This document shows, in pieces, positions 1 to 6,165 of a stretch of 9,816 nucleotides of DNA (its first letter is position 1; each line of letters starts with the position of its first letter). A program made the translations under genes and the position numbers. The notes under the pieces are model-generated. The model was not told the origin of the DNA, made no database searches, and saw only the letters and a program-made list of their open reading frames with translations. The stretch comes from Sulfurospirillum sp. UBA6810 (GTDB lineage: Bacteria; Campylobacterota; Campylobacteria; Campylobacterales; Sulfurospirillaceae): contig DKEY01000057.1 in assembly GCA_002469305.1 (NCBI GenBank), positions 192 to 10,007 of the forward strand, written 5' to 3'.

Positions 1-58
1 TCGAATCTTCGATATTTATGCTTTGGATATCTTGGCTGGAATCAAAAATATTGTCCAT
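1..58 (-). CDS. 5' end of an unidentified gene, cut by the window edge
   Basis: The reverse strand opens with an ATG at 58-56 and stays open for 19 codons to the window edge, reading MDNIFDSSQDIQSINIEDS. An AAGAGG ribosome-binding site lies about 8 nt upstream on the same strand (near 66-71), which supports a real start. The visible residues are acidic and polar with no signal peptide. They are too few to name a family. The gene points out of the window and lies just beyond the left inverted repeat of the transposase unit, so that unit sits upstream of this gene's start. The fragment could still be a chance reading frame. Confidence 0.5.
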   Translation of the reverse strand, partial: MDNIFDSSQDIQSINIEDS

Positions 59-116
59 ACATTAACCTCTTTATTGAATTTTTCTTATTTTACTCAAAAT
101 AGGATTAAAATCAAAT

Positions 117-145
117 AGGGGTCAGGTCTAAACTCTAAACTTTTT
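117..145. repeat. Left 29-bp inverted repeat of the transposase unit
   Basis: This is the perfect reverse complement of 924-952. It begins AGGGGTCAGGTCT and holds a tandem heptamer-like stretch (CTCTAAAC preceded by TCTAAAC). Read on the minus strand, its inner part (145-128) encodes the last residues of the transposase and its TAG stop, so the repeat is both a DNA end and coding sequence. It has no strong internal hairpin. Confidence 0.85.
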
Positions 146-895
146 TAGGATTTTTGCCACTCCAGCGCCACTCAAAGAAAAAGTTCTTCCTATCTCACTC
201 TTTTTGTAGCCATCTTCAAAAGCATATTTTATAGCTTCATCCCTTTGCTTTTTGTCTTTTACATGTAAGAGATGCTCCTCTAAGCTTTTTTTCTTTACAT
301 GTAAGATTTTTCCATCTTCTTTTTTGTATCTTCTTTTGTGAAATTTATCTATATTTTCAAGCTCATTTGGGCTAAGAGGGATATCTAACATATCAAATAA
401 CTCCTCTATATGATAATCGCGCAGAACAAAGGAGTTTTGCAAAAATGGCGGCATGGCATCTCTTTTGATACTATATGTTGCACAGTACTTGTACTCACCT
501 ATACTTTTGGTCATATTGGCTTTGAGTGGGTTTGATTCGATGTAGCGAAAAAGTGTAAAAAGATACTTTTCATCCATAACATACCAAGACTTGTACCTGC
601 CTTGCCAAAGATGCCCTACTCTGCTATGTCGTTTGTTAAAGTAGCTTGCATACTGCGAGTTGAGTTGGCGTATGCCATCTGAGAGATTTTCTTTTTTGTT
701 TTCTACCAAAAGATGATAGTGATTGTCCATGAGACAAAACGAGTGGATGTTGAACTTATACTCTTTACAAACTGATGAGAGTATCTCGATAAACTTTACT
801 TTATCATACTCATCTAAAAAGATATCACCTCTGGCAACACCTCGGTTGTAAACATGATGGTAACCACCGTCTTCAAAGCGTAATCTTCTTGGCAT
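128..895 (-). CDS. REP-associated tyrosine transposase (Y1/HUH family) with C-terminal helix-turn-helix
   Basis: A 255-residue protein of the RAYT / IS200-like Y1_Tnp family, single-strand DNA transposases that cut and join through one tyrosine. The HUH metal-binding motif is NHYH (H59, H61), and the likely catalytic tyrosine is Y118 in RYIESNPLKA. GHLWQGRYKS (95-104) is also typical of the family. The core spans about residues 5-130. Residues 217-252 form a second basic helical region that resembles a helix-turn-helix. The start is ATG at 895 with AAGGAG at 906-901. The stop (128-130) and final residues lie in the left inverted repeat. Two TTACATGTAA copies (259 and 295) encode the LHVK tetrapeptides at 198-201 and 210-213. 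The gene is intact, and base use looks like that of its neighbours. Family assignment is firm; present activity is not known. Confidence 0.9.
   Translation of the reverse strand: MPRRLRFEDGGYHHVYNRGVARGDIFLDEYDKVKFIEILSSVCKEYKFNIHSFCLMDNHYHLLVENKKENLSDGIRQLNSQYASYFNKRHSRVGHLWQGRYKSWYVMDEKYLFTLFRYIESNPLKANMTKSIGEYKYCATYSIKRDAMPPFLQNSFVLRDYHIEELFDMLDIPLSPNELENIDKFHKRRYKKEDGKILHVKKKSLEEHLLHVKDKKQRDEAIKYAFEDGYKKSEIGRTFSLSGAGVAKILKKFRV
259..268. repeat. TTACATGTAA palindrome, copy 1
   Basis: Inside the transposase gene, read as L-H-V (then K) at residues 210-213. It lies 36 nt from copy 2 in the same frame, so the two copies give a repeated LHVK in the protein. Confidence 0.9.
295..304. repeat. 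TTACATGTAA palindrome, copy 2
   Basis: Inside the transposase gene, read as LHVK at residues 198-201, in the linker between the catalytic core and the C-terminal helix-turn-helix, a place likely to tolerate insertions. Confidence 0.9.
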
Positions 896-899
896 GGTA

Positions 900-913
900 T
901 CTCCTTTTGGAGA
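900..913 (-). promoter_or_regulatory. Hairpin that would hide the transposase ribosome-binding site in read-through RNA
   Basis: On the minus strand TCTCC-AAAA-GGAGA forms a perfect 5-bp stem with a 4-nt loop, and its 3' arm is the ribosome-binding site of the transposase. The predicted -10 box lies at 919-914, so a transcript starting about 6-7 nt further on would lack the 5' arm and leave the site open. RNA entering from the gene at 986-2143 would include both arms. The logic matches fold-back inhibition described for IS10. This is inferred from sequence only. Confidence 0.45.
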
Positions 914-919
914 ATTATA
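914..919 (-). promoter_or_regulatory. Predicted -10 box of the transposase gene
   Basis: TATAAT on the minus strand (919-914), 18 nt before the ATG. No good -35 is present; the hexamer 17 nt upstream is TCTAAA and lies inside the right inverted repeat. A protein bound to that repeat would therefore cover the promoter. Confidence 0.5.
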
Positions 920-923
920 CCTG

Positions 924-952
924 AAAAAGTTTAGAGTTTAGACCTGACCCCT
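924..952. repeat. Right 29-bp inverted repeat of the transposase unit
   Basis: Perfect inverted copy of 117-145; identity stops abruptly on both sides (923 and 953 mismatch). It lies directly upstream of the transposase -10 box, so transposase binding here could both recognise the element end and repress transcription. The latter is inference. Confidence 0.85.
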
Positions 953-985
953 TTTATGCCTTCTAAGGTTACACTCCTTTATAAC

Positions 986-2143
986 TTAAAACCTAATTCC
1001 ATAAAAGCCATCTTTTTTTATAGCATTTTCTATATCTATTGAATCAAAAATCTTTCCAGTTAATTCTACTTCTTTACAAAATGAAAAGTATAATTCTCTT
1101 TTTTTAGACATCTCTTTTTCTACATATTCAGAGCGTTTTTTATGTTTATTCTGCTCATAACCATATTTTCTATCTAAACAACTATTCAAATTCTTTATTA
1201 GCACAGCTTTATCTAAAGCAATATTGTAAAAAGCTTTTGGCAGTTTCATAAATCCATTTGCTTCAAAGTCAAAGTTAGCTGGAAAAGTTTTTGTAATATT
1301 GTCTTCAAACCCTCCTCTAAAAGCAATTTTAGAGTCTGCAGTAATTTTATTGTTGAAATAAGGATTCTTGCCAAAAAGTGACAACCACAAAATGCCATCT
1401 TTTTTTAAAGGAGCAACTATCTCACAATATCCCCCTCCAAGAGAGCTGAAATTAATAACAGACATACCTTTTATAAACTCTGGGACATATGCTCTCGTGG
1501 TTAGTGCATTGAATCGTCCATCTAAAGGCTCAACAAGTAATAGAGAACTGGCATTTTTATATACATCAACAGGCTGTCTATTTTTATATAAAATTTTATC
1601 TTCTTTATCTATAGGTTTTAAATTAGCATACCCTGAGGTTATATTATCTGGATATGCTACAGCATCATAAAATTGCTCAGGCAATTTCTTACTGGTAATC
1701 GGAATTTGAATAGAGTTATCAAAAAACACATTTATATTACAGGTATACTGTTTGATATAATCAGGAGATGAACCTTTTAATAAATTATCTTTGTATATTC
1801 TCAAAGTAATCGCTTTGATAGGAGAGTCTTTGAGTTCATCATCAGCTTTGTCTATATCAAATCCCTCAAATCTTTTTGCAAATTCTTCATTATATATCCA
1901 ATACTCCCACACATCTTTATCTCCAAGTATAGGGTCTGGTTTTAACACCTCTACTTTTTTTGGCCATGCAGTCACATACTCTGGAATGACTCTTTTTTTC
2001 AAGACAGGAAGAGGTTTGTTGATGTTTCGTGTGTCGATTTTTGAGTTGATATAGCTTTGATAAAAGTTAGTAGTCATTGAATCTGCATAACTAAAAGATG
2101 CTACTAATATAAAAAGAAAAAGCATTCTATATATTGTTCTCAT
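986..2143 (-). CDS. Secreted or periplasmic protein of unknown function
   Basis: A 385-residue protein I do not recognise. Residues 1-20 form a classic Sec signal peptide: basic start, hydrophobic core (MLFLFILVA), and a likely cut after SYA. There is no lipobox and no further membrane segment, so the mature form is probably periplasmic or released. It has four cysteines (in YTC, GGYCE, NSCLD and SFCKE), possibly two disulfides. A hydrophobic beta-like centre contains FIKGMSVINFSSLGGGYCE followed by DGILWLSLFG. A charged, probably helical stretch (QNKHKKRSEYVEKEMSKKRE) lies near the C-terminus. The start is ATG at 2143 with AAGGA about 5 nt upstream. It stands alone, upstream of the transposase unit on the same strand, with 33 nt between its stop and the right inverted repeat. 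No terminator is obvious, so read-through into the transposase is plausible. Confidence 0.8.
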   Translation of the reverse strand: MRTIYRMLFLFILVASFSYADSMTTNFYQSYINSKIDTRNINKPLPVLKKRVIPEYVTAWPKKVEVLKPDPILGDKDVWEYWIYNEEFAKRFEGFDIDKADDELKDSPIKAITLRIYKDNLLKGSSPDYIKQYTCNINVFFDNSIQIPITSKKLPEQFYDAVAYPDNITSGYANLKPIDKEDKILYKNRQPVDVYKNASSLLLVEPLDGRFNALTTRAYVPEFIKGMSVINFSSLGGGYCEIVAPLKKDGILWLSLFGKNPYFNNKITADSKIAFRGGFEDNITKTFPANFDFEANGFMKLPKAFYNIALDKAVLIKNLNSCLDRKYGYEQNKHKKRSEYVEKEMSKKRELYFSFCKEVELTGKIFDSIDIENAIKKDGFYGIRF

Positions 2144-2286
2144 ATATTTCCTTTACAACTTCAAAGCATAGTTTCCACCAACTGGATTAAAACCCAGTCA
2201 TTTTAGAAACTTATCATGTTTTTGTATATTATCACCACTGTTAACTCCTACTGAGAGTTCTTTTGCACCTTACTACTTGACACTGA

Positions 2287-2304
2287 TTTCTTACATGTAA
2301 GAAA
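2287..2304. repeat. TTACATGTAA palindrome, copy 3, extended to 18 bp
   Basis: The only intergenic exact copy. The core at 2291-2300 is extended to a perfect 18-bp palindrome, TTTCTTACATGTAAGAAA. It lies about 55-70 nt upstream of the -10 box of the FTR-rhodanese gene, where it could act as an operator or simply be a neutral site. Confidence 0.9.
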
Positions 2305-2358
2305 CTTTTGGTTTAGTATATAAAATCCTCCCTTAATCTCTTTGCAATGCAAATTTAT

Positions 2359-2364
2359 TATAAT
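2359..2364 (+). promoter_or_regulatory. Predicted -10 box of the FTR-rhodanese gene
   Basis: A perfect TATAAT, 25 nt before the preferred GTG start. Transcription starting near 2371 would give a leader of about 19 nt that holds the AAGGA ribosome-binding site. A second TATAAA lies at 2319-2324. Neither has a clear -35. Confidence 0.5.
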
Positions 2365-2389
2365 TGCCCCAAATAAATAAGGAATGTGT

Positions 2390-3133
2390 GTGATAACAAA
2401 GATAGATATGAATTCACCAGAATTTTTGGTAGAGTTAGAAAAGACAGAAACTTTTACAGATAAAGTGTGCAAGGAGTATGGATTTGCTTATACTCCGCTT
2501 GAAGAAGTAAAAGAGTCGATCCAACAAGGTCTCACAAGAAATAAAATCATCTACGGAAAACGATATTGCCCTTGTTTTATGGTGATTGGTTCAACAAAAG
2601 AGGAACAAGTAGCAGCAGACAACCGTCTTTGCCCTTGTACTCCAGCTCTTAGCAAAGAAATCCCACAAAATGGCAAATGCCACTGTACTATCTTTTGTAC
2701 GCCTGAACATGCACGTGAACTCGCAAAAGAAGAGGAGATGGAAGAGGTAGCCCACACCCATGCAAGAGGTTTAAGTAAAGAAGAGTGTAAAGCTTTGATG
2801 CAAAAAAGTCAGATAGATGGCAATGAACTCGAAGCCCTGCTAGAAGCGAGAGAAAATGGCTGTGTAAACTTCAACTTAGTGGATACAAGAGAGTGGATGG
2901 AGTGGGTAAGCAACCGCATAAAAGGTACTGACTATCTCATCCCTACTACAAGTTTTCACAATGCCATGGCTCAACTCAACGCTCAAGAGGATACTCCTAT
3001 CATCGTTTACTGTTACAGTGGCAGCAGAAGTGCATACTGCCAACGCATACTCAAACACATGGGGTATAAAACTGTCATCAATCTTGAGTATGGCATCATC
3101 TCATTTGGTGGTGAAACTGAGAGTGGTGAATAA
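2390..3133 (+). CDS. Ferredoxin-thioredoxin reductase catalytic domain fused to a rhodanese domain
   Basis: Numbering here counts from the alternative ATG at 2384 (249 residues). Residues about 10-110 match the FTR catalytic chain, with CPC (62-64), CPC (83-85) and CHC (99-101). In that family C62, C83, C85 and C99 would bind the 4Fe-4S cluster, and C64 and C101 would form the redox disulfide. All six are present, with slightly longer spacings than in chloroplast FTR. Residues about 150-245 form a rhodanese domain: LVDTRE near 165-170 and active-site loop CYSGSR, with nucleophile C210. The protein is probably cytoplasmic and passes electrons to, or sulfur from, thiol or persulfide partners; the substrate is unknown. 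No FTR variable-chain gene is visible. The GTG at 2390 is the preferred start because AAGGA (2379-2383) lies 6 nt before it but touches the ATG at 2384. The gene ends at the terminator at 3146-3181. Confidence 0.88.
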   Translation: MITKIDMNSPEFLVELEKTETFTDKVCKEYGFAYTPLEEVKESIQQGLTRNKIIYGKRYCPCFMVIGSTKEEQVAADNRLCPCTPALSKEIPQNGKCHCTIFCTPEHARELAKEEEMEEVAHTHARGLSKEECKALMQKSQIDGNELEALLEARENGCVNFNLVDTREWMEWVSNRIKGTDYLIPTTSFHNAMAQLNAQEDTPIIVYCYSGSRSAYCQRILKHMGYKTVINLEYGIISFGGETESGE

Positions 3134-3145
3134 GTAACTATTATG

Positions 3146-3181
3146 TCCAAAGTGTGATTTACACTTTGGATACTGTTTTTT
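3146..3181 (+). terminator. Intrinsic terminator after the FTR-rhodanese gene
   Basis: TCCAAAGTGT (3146-3155), loop GATTT and ACACTTTGGA (3161-3170) make a perfect 10-bp stem, followed after TACTG by six T (3176-3181). It lies 12 nt after the stop at 3133 and overlaps the end of the convergent DUF2780 gene. On the minus strand the stem is followed by no T-run, so it mainly serves the plus-strand gene. Confidence 0.85.
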
Positions 3182-3635
3182 ACTTCAGTGCACTTTGTAC
3201 ACTTTGCATCAAACCAGAACCTGCTTCAGAGTTGATAAACTGCAAGATGATAGGGATAAACTGCGCAACCATACCGCTATCAAGCCCAAGTGCAGAAAAC
3301 TGTGAGCCTAGTGAACTTGCTCCAAGTAAACTTCCAACGGCTGAATCTTTCCCCATAAAAGAAGAGAGTGCAGGTACAGCAGACGTAAGAGCAGATACAT
3401 CAGATCCTGTCATATTTGAAGCAGCTTTTGAGAGTATCGCTGTGGTACCACCGATGGCTTGAGTATCACTTACTCCTAAAGAGGAAGTGAGCAGGCTTAT
3501 AAGCGGGTTACTTGTTGTTTTAACTTCTGATTTTTCTTGGCTTTGAGTTGCACCAAACATACTTGCAGCACTCGATAAATCAAATGCAAAAAGTTGCAAA
3601 CTCGCAACAATAACAATTACAAGTAATTTTTTCAT
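3180..3635 (-). CDS. DUF2780 (VcgC/VcgE-like) small secreted protein
   Basis: A 151-residue protein that resembles the DUF2780 family of secreted proteins of unknown role. Residues 1 to about 18 are a signal peptide (MKKLLVIVIVASLQLFAF). The mature part is small-residue rich (Ser, Ala, Gly, Leu) and contains SNPLISLLTSSLGVSDTQA and LGLDSGMVAQFIPIILQFI, the helical blocks I associate with the family. There are no cysteines. The start is ATG at 3635 with AGGAGA 6 nt upstream (3646-3641). It follows comF by 31 nt on the same strand, and a TATAAT box in that gap suggests separate transcription. The stop touches the T-run of the convergent gene's terminator. Confidence 0.82.
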   Translation of the reverse strand: MKKLLVIVIVASLQLFAFDLSSAASMFGATQSQEKSEVKTTSNPLISLLTSSLGVSDTQAIGGTTAILSKAASNMTGSDVSALTSAVPALSSFMGKDSAVGSLLGASSLGSQFSALGLDSGMVAQFIPIILQFINSEAGSGLMQSVQSALK

Positions 3636-3658
3636 AGATTTCTCCTAAATTTTTGTAT

Positions 3659-3664
3659 ATTATA
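3659..3664 (-). promoter_or_regulatory. Predicted -10 box of the DUF2780 gene
   Basis: TATAAT on the minus strand, 23 nt before the ATG at 3635, in the short gap after comF. It suggests this abundant-looking secreted protein is not only expressed by read-through from prs-lepA-comF. Confidence 0.45.
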
Positions 3665-3666
3665 AC

Positions 3667-4236
3667 CTAATCTTCCCTCGCATCAGCTAGAGTAAGAGCA
3701 CATAAAACATTGACTCCATGATTCTTACATGTAACGTATGCTTCTTCGAGTGTTGCCCCTGTTGTGATGATGTCATCGACAAGTATCACATCGATACCAC
3801 TCTTACATGTAAGCATAAAATCCCTTTTGTTTCTTTTTCTTACGCTTAACTTTTGACCAGAGTAACGCGTGTGATTTTGCGCTCTAAGTTTTGCGTAGAG
3901 TGGCTTTACATGGAAACCTAACTCTTTGACTAAGATGGCACTGTGAGAGTAGCCACTACGCACATGGTCATCTATGGGCAGAGCAAAAATATCTTTACAT
4001 GTAAGATTTTTTATAAAAGGTAAAAGTGCGTTTTTACTCAGGAGTGAAAAGACTTTAGCGCCTTGATAGGTGTGTTTGGTGTGGAGTAGGTTTTTGATTT
4101 CTGAGTATTTATAAAAGCTGTAAACTTCAAGCCCTGAGGGAAGAACTCTTTTTGAGGGAGTTGGTGCGAGGATAGTATTTAAGCAGTTTTTGCAAAGTGG
4201 TTGCCAACTAAAACTAAGACATAGCTGGCATCTCAC
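3667..4236 (-). CDS. comF: ComF family protein (phosphoribosyltransferase-like)
   Basis: A 189-residue ComF-type protein. Four cysteines at the N-terminus (C3, C6, C15, C18) form a likely zinc finger. The C-terminal phosphoribosyltransferase fold carries the PRPP loop ILVDDIITTGAT (151-162). In naturally competent bacteria ComF acts in the cytoplasm with the ComFA helicase during uptake of single-stranded DNA; other family members have no proven role. The start is GTG at 4236 with AAGGAG 8 nt upstream; the first ATG lies 15 nt or more inside and would lose the zinc finger. It follows lepA by 81 nt. Three TTACATGTAA copies lie in its 570 bp, each read as TCK (79-81, 143-145, 169-171), adding cysteines C80, C144 and C170. 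Its neighbour prs makes the PRPP that this fold binds, which may be coincidence. Confidence 0.85.
   Translation of the reverse strand: MRCQLCLSFSWQPLCKNCLNTILAPTPSKRVLPSGLEVYSFYKYSEIKNLLHTKHTYQGAKVFSLLSKNALLPFIKNLTCKDIFALPIDDHVRSGYSHSAILVKELGFHVKPLYAKLRAQNHTRYSGQKLSVRKRNKRDFMLTCKSGIDVILVDDIITTGATLEEAYVTCKNHGVNVLCALTLADARED
3725..3734. repeat. TTACATGTAA palindrome, copy 4
   Basis: In comF, read as V-T-C-K (residues 168-171), just after the PRPP loop helix. The flank on one side is CTTACATGTAAC. Confidence 0.9.
3803..3812. repeat. TTACATGTAA palindrome, copy 5
   Basis: In comF, read as L-T-C-K (142-145), 78 nt from copy 4 and shortly before the PRPP loop. The palindrome extends to the 12-mer CTTACATGTAAG. 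Confidence 0.9.
3995..4004. repeat. TTACATGTAA palindrome, copy 6
   Basis: In comF, read as L-T-C-K (78-81), 192 nt from copy 5. It is the third copy in this gene. Confidence 0.9.
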
Positions 4237-4248
4237 TTTACACTCTCC

Positions 4249-4275
4249 TTTTCAAGGAATTAAATCCCTTGAAAA
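4249..4275 (-). promoter_or_regulatory. Hairpin between lepA and comF touching the comF ribosome-binding site
   Basis: On the minus strand TTTTCAAGG pairs with CCTTGAAAA across a 9-nt loop (arms 4275-4267 and 4257-4249). The 3' arm shares its last two bases with the comF AAGGAG (4250-4245). No T-run follows, so it is not a standard terminator. It may modulate comF translation or protect the transcript end. It could also be a chance AT-rich dyad. Confidence 0.35.
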
Positions 4276-4317
4276 TTCCTCTCACTGAAGCTAAAGCTTT
4301 CGCTTAGAATTATCATA

Positions 4318-6114
4318 TCAGTCTAACTTGAGTACGGTTAAGAACGCCTCTTGTGGAAGCTGTACTTTTCCGATAGATTTCATTCTTTTCTTCCCTGCTT
4401 TTTGTTTTTCAAGCAGTTTTCTCTTACGCGTGATATCACCACCATAACACTTGGCAGTAACATTCTTTCCCATAGATTTTACGGTTTCACGAGCGATGAC
4501 TTTGTTTCCGACACTCGCTTGGATAGCTACTTCAAAAAGTTGTCTTGGAACTATCTCTTTCATCGCTTTTACAAACTCTCGTCCTTTACTCACTGAACTC
4601 GTTCTTGGCACGATGATAGAGAGTGCATCCACAGCTTCACCAGCTACTAAAACATCAAGCTTCACCAAGTCACCTACTCTGTACTCAGTAAGTTCATAGT
4701 CAAAACTCGCGTAGCCTTTTGAGACTGATTTTAATTTGTCATAAAAATCCATCATGATTTCATTCATCGGGAGTGAGTACTCTAAAAGAACTCTCTCAGG
4801 ACTTAGATAATCCATCTTCTCTTGGATGCCACGTTTATTGTTGAGCAACGTGATGATATTTCCTAAAAATTCTGTTGGAGTAAGGATAGTCGCTTTTACG
4901 TATGGCTCTTTTATATTTTCTATCACATTTACAGCAGGTAATTGGCTTGGATTTTGTATCTCAATCATACTTCCATCAGTTTTTTCTACTTTATAAGTAA
5001 CTGTTGGAGCAGTTGCGATTAAGTCTAAATCAAACTCTCGCTCTAGCCTCTCTTTTACAACTTCCATGTGTAAAAGACCCAAAAATCCTACACGAAAACC
5101 AAAACCAAGAGCTACTGAAGTCTCTGGTTCATAGCTTATACTCGCATCATTGAGCTTGAGTTTATCTAACGCATCACGCAAGTCTTCAAACTTATCTGTT
5201 TCTATCGGATAAATCCCTGCAAATACAAATGACTTTATCTCTTCAAAACCCTCAATCGCCTCTTTTGTTTTATTTTTATTGTCAGTTATCGTATCGCCAA
5301 CTTGTACATCACCTATGTTTTTAAGTCCAAGTACAACGATACCTACTTCACCTGTTCGTATAATGTCTGTTTTTTGTAGTGCTAGAGGATGAGGATACAT
5401 GAGGTTTAAAACTTCATGCTTTTTGCCTGTTCCCATCACATAAATCTCTTGTCCTTTTTTGATAGCACCATCATAAACTCTTACAAGTGCCAAAGCCCCA
5501 AGGTAGTTATCAAACCAACTATCGTAGATAATTGCTTTTGTAGGAGCATTGGTATCACCAAGAGGTGATGGAATCTTTTCTACGATAGTATCTAAAAGTT
5601 CTTTTACGCCTATGCCACTTTTTGCACTCACATTGATAGCACCTGAGCAATCAAGCCCGATAGTATGTTCTATCTCATCTTTGACTCTATCAGGATCTGC
5701 TGCTGGAAGGTCTATCTTGTTGATAACAGGGATAAGTTCTAGGTCATTGTCAAGTGCTATGTAAACATTTGCGATAGTTTGTGCTTCAACACCTTGACTC
5801 GCATCCACAACAAGCAGTGCACCCTCACAAGAAGCAAGTGAACGAGATACTTCATAAGAGAAGTCCACGTGACCTGGAGTGTCTATAAGGTTGAGGATAT
5901 AAGGCTGCCCATCTTTGACATATGTAAGTCTTACACTTTGGGCTTTGATAGTGATACCACGCTCTTTTTCGATATCCATAGTATCCATCATCTGTTTGCC
6001 AAGTTCTCTCTCACTTACAGCACCACACTCTTGGATAAGTCTATCTGCCAAGGTACTTTTACCATGGTCAATATGAGCGATGATTGAAAAATTTCTAATA
6101 TACTTTTGGCTCAT
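4318..6114 (-). CDS. lepA: Elongation factor 4 (LepA), back-translocating ribosomal GTPase
   Basis: A complete LepA/EF4 of 598 residues, the usual length. It is a cytosolic or membrane-associated translational GTPase that acts on stalled or mis-translocated ribosomes and influences initiation. The GTPase motifs are AHIDHGKS (13-20), ERGIT (51-55), DTPGH (78-82), NKID (132-135) and SAK (163-165), with the catalytic His in DTPGH present. The EF-G-like domains II, III and V follow, and the C-terminus ends in the LepA-specific tail with AGKKRMKSIGKVQLPQEAF. The start is ATG at 6114 with a modest AAGAAG-type ribosome-binding site in the 51-nt gap after prs. The order prs-lepA-comF suggests one transcript. 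No odd features were seen. Confidence 0.97.
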   Translation of the reverse strand: MSQKYIRNFSIIAHIDHGKSTLADRLIQECGAVSERELGKQMMDTMDIEKERGITIKAQSVRLTYVKDGQPYILNLIDTPGHVDFSYEVSRSLASCEGALLVVDASQGVEAQTIANVYIALDNDLELIPVINKIDLPAADPDRVKDEIEHTIGLDCSGAINVSAKSGIGVKELLDTIVEKIPSPLGDTNAPTKAIIYDSWFDNYLGALALVRVYDGAIKKGQEIYVMGTGKKHEVLNLMYPHPLALQKTDIIRTGEVGIVVLGLKNIGDVQVGDTITDNKNKTKEAIEGFEEIKSFVFAGIYPIETDKFEDLRDALDKLKLNDASISYEPETSVALGFGFRVGFLGLLHMEVVKERLEREFDLDLIATAPTVTYKVEKTDGSMIEIQNPSQLPAVNVIENIKEPYVKATILTPTEFLGNIITLLNNKRGIQEKMDYLSPERVLLEYSLPMNEIMMDFYDKLKSVSKGYASFDYELTEYRVGDLVKLDVLVAGEAVDALSIIVPRTSSVSKGREFVKAMKEIVPRQLFEVAIQASVGNKVIARETVKSMGKNVTAKCYGGDITRKRKLLEKQKAGKKRMKSIGKVQLPQEAFLTVLKLD

Positions 6115-6165
6115 GTTATCTTCTTTTTAGAACAAAAAATAAAATTTCTTGAAAATCTTTACGCA

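Larger units (their letters stand above)
117..952 (-). mobile_element. Transposase unit: Y1 transposase gene between perfect 29-bp inverted repeats
   Basis: An 836-bp segment is bounded by a perfect 29-bp inverted repeat (117-145 and 924-952) and holds a single gene, a REP-associated HUH transposase. No target-site duplication is visible outside the repeats (left flank ATCAAAT, right flank TTATGCC), as expected for IS200/IS605-type enzymes. The repeats contain GGGGTCAGGTCT, which from memory recurs at the ends of related Y1-transposase elements in other bacteria; this has not been checked. The arrangement resembles a REPtron, a RAYT gene flanked by inverted REP-like sequences. Whether it still moves cannot be told from one copy. 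Confidence 0.7.

Noticed and set aside
259..304. The paired palindromes at 259 and 295 as the start of a CRISPR-like or tandem repeat array
   Set aside because: Only two copies, with unrelated sequence between them; they belong to the dispersed palindrome set.
1368..2054. Plus-strand open frames of 100 and 87 codons opposite the secreted-protein gene
   Set aside because: They lie antisense inside a gene that has a signal peptide, ribosome-binding site and full length; neither has a plausible start signal or family.
2181..2198. Short dyad ACTGG...CCAGT upstream of the secreted-protein gene
   Set aside because: Only 5 bp of stem with an 8-nt loop and no T-run; too weak to call a terminator or operator.
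2248..2472. Minus-strand 74-codon frame across the promoter of the FTR-rhodanese gene
   Set aside because: It runs antisense to the start of a well-supported gene and over its promoter, with no ribosome-binding site or recognisable domain.
6115..6165. AT-rich stretch with a T-run between prs and lepA as a terminator
   Set aside because: The possible stem is AT-only and mismatched; read-through from prs to lepA seems more likely.
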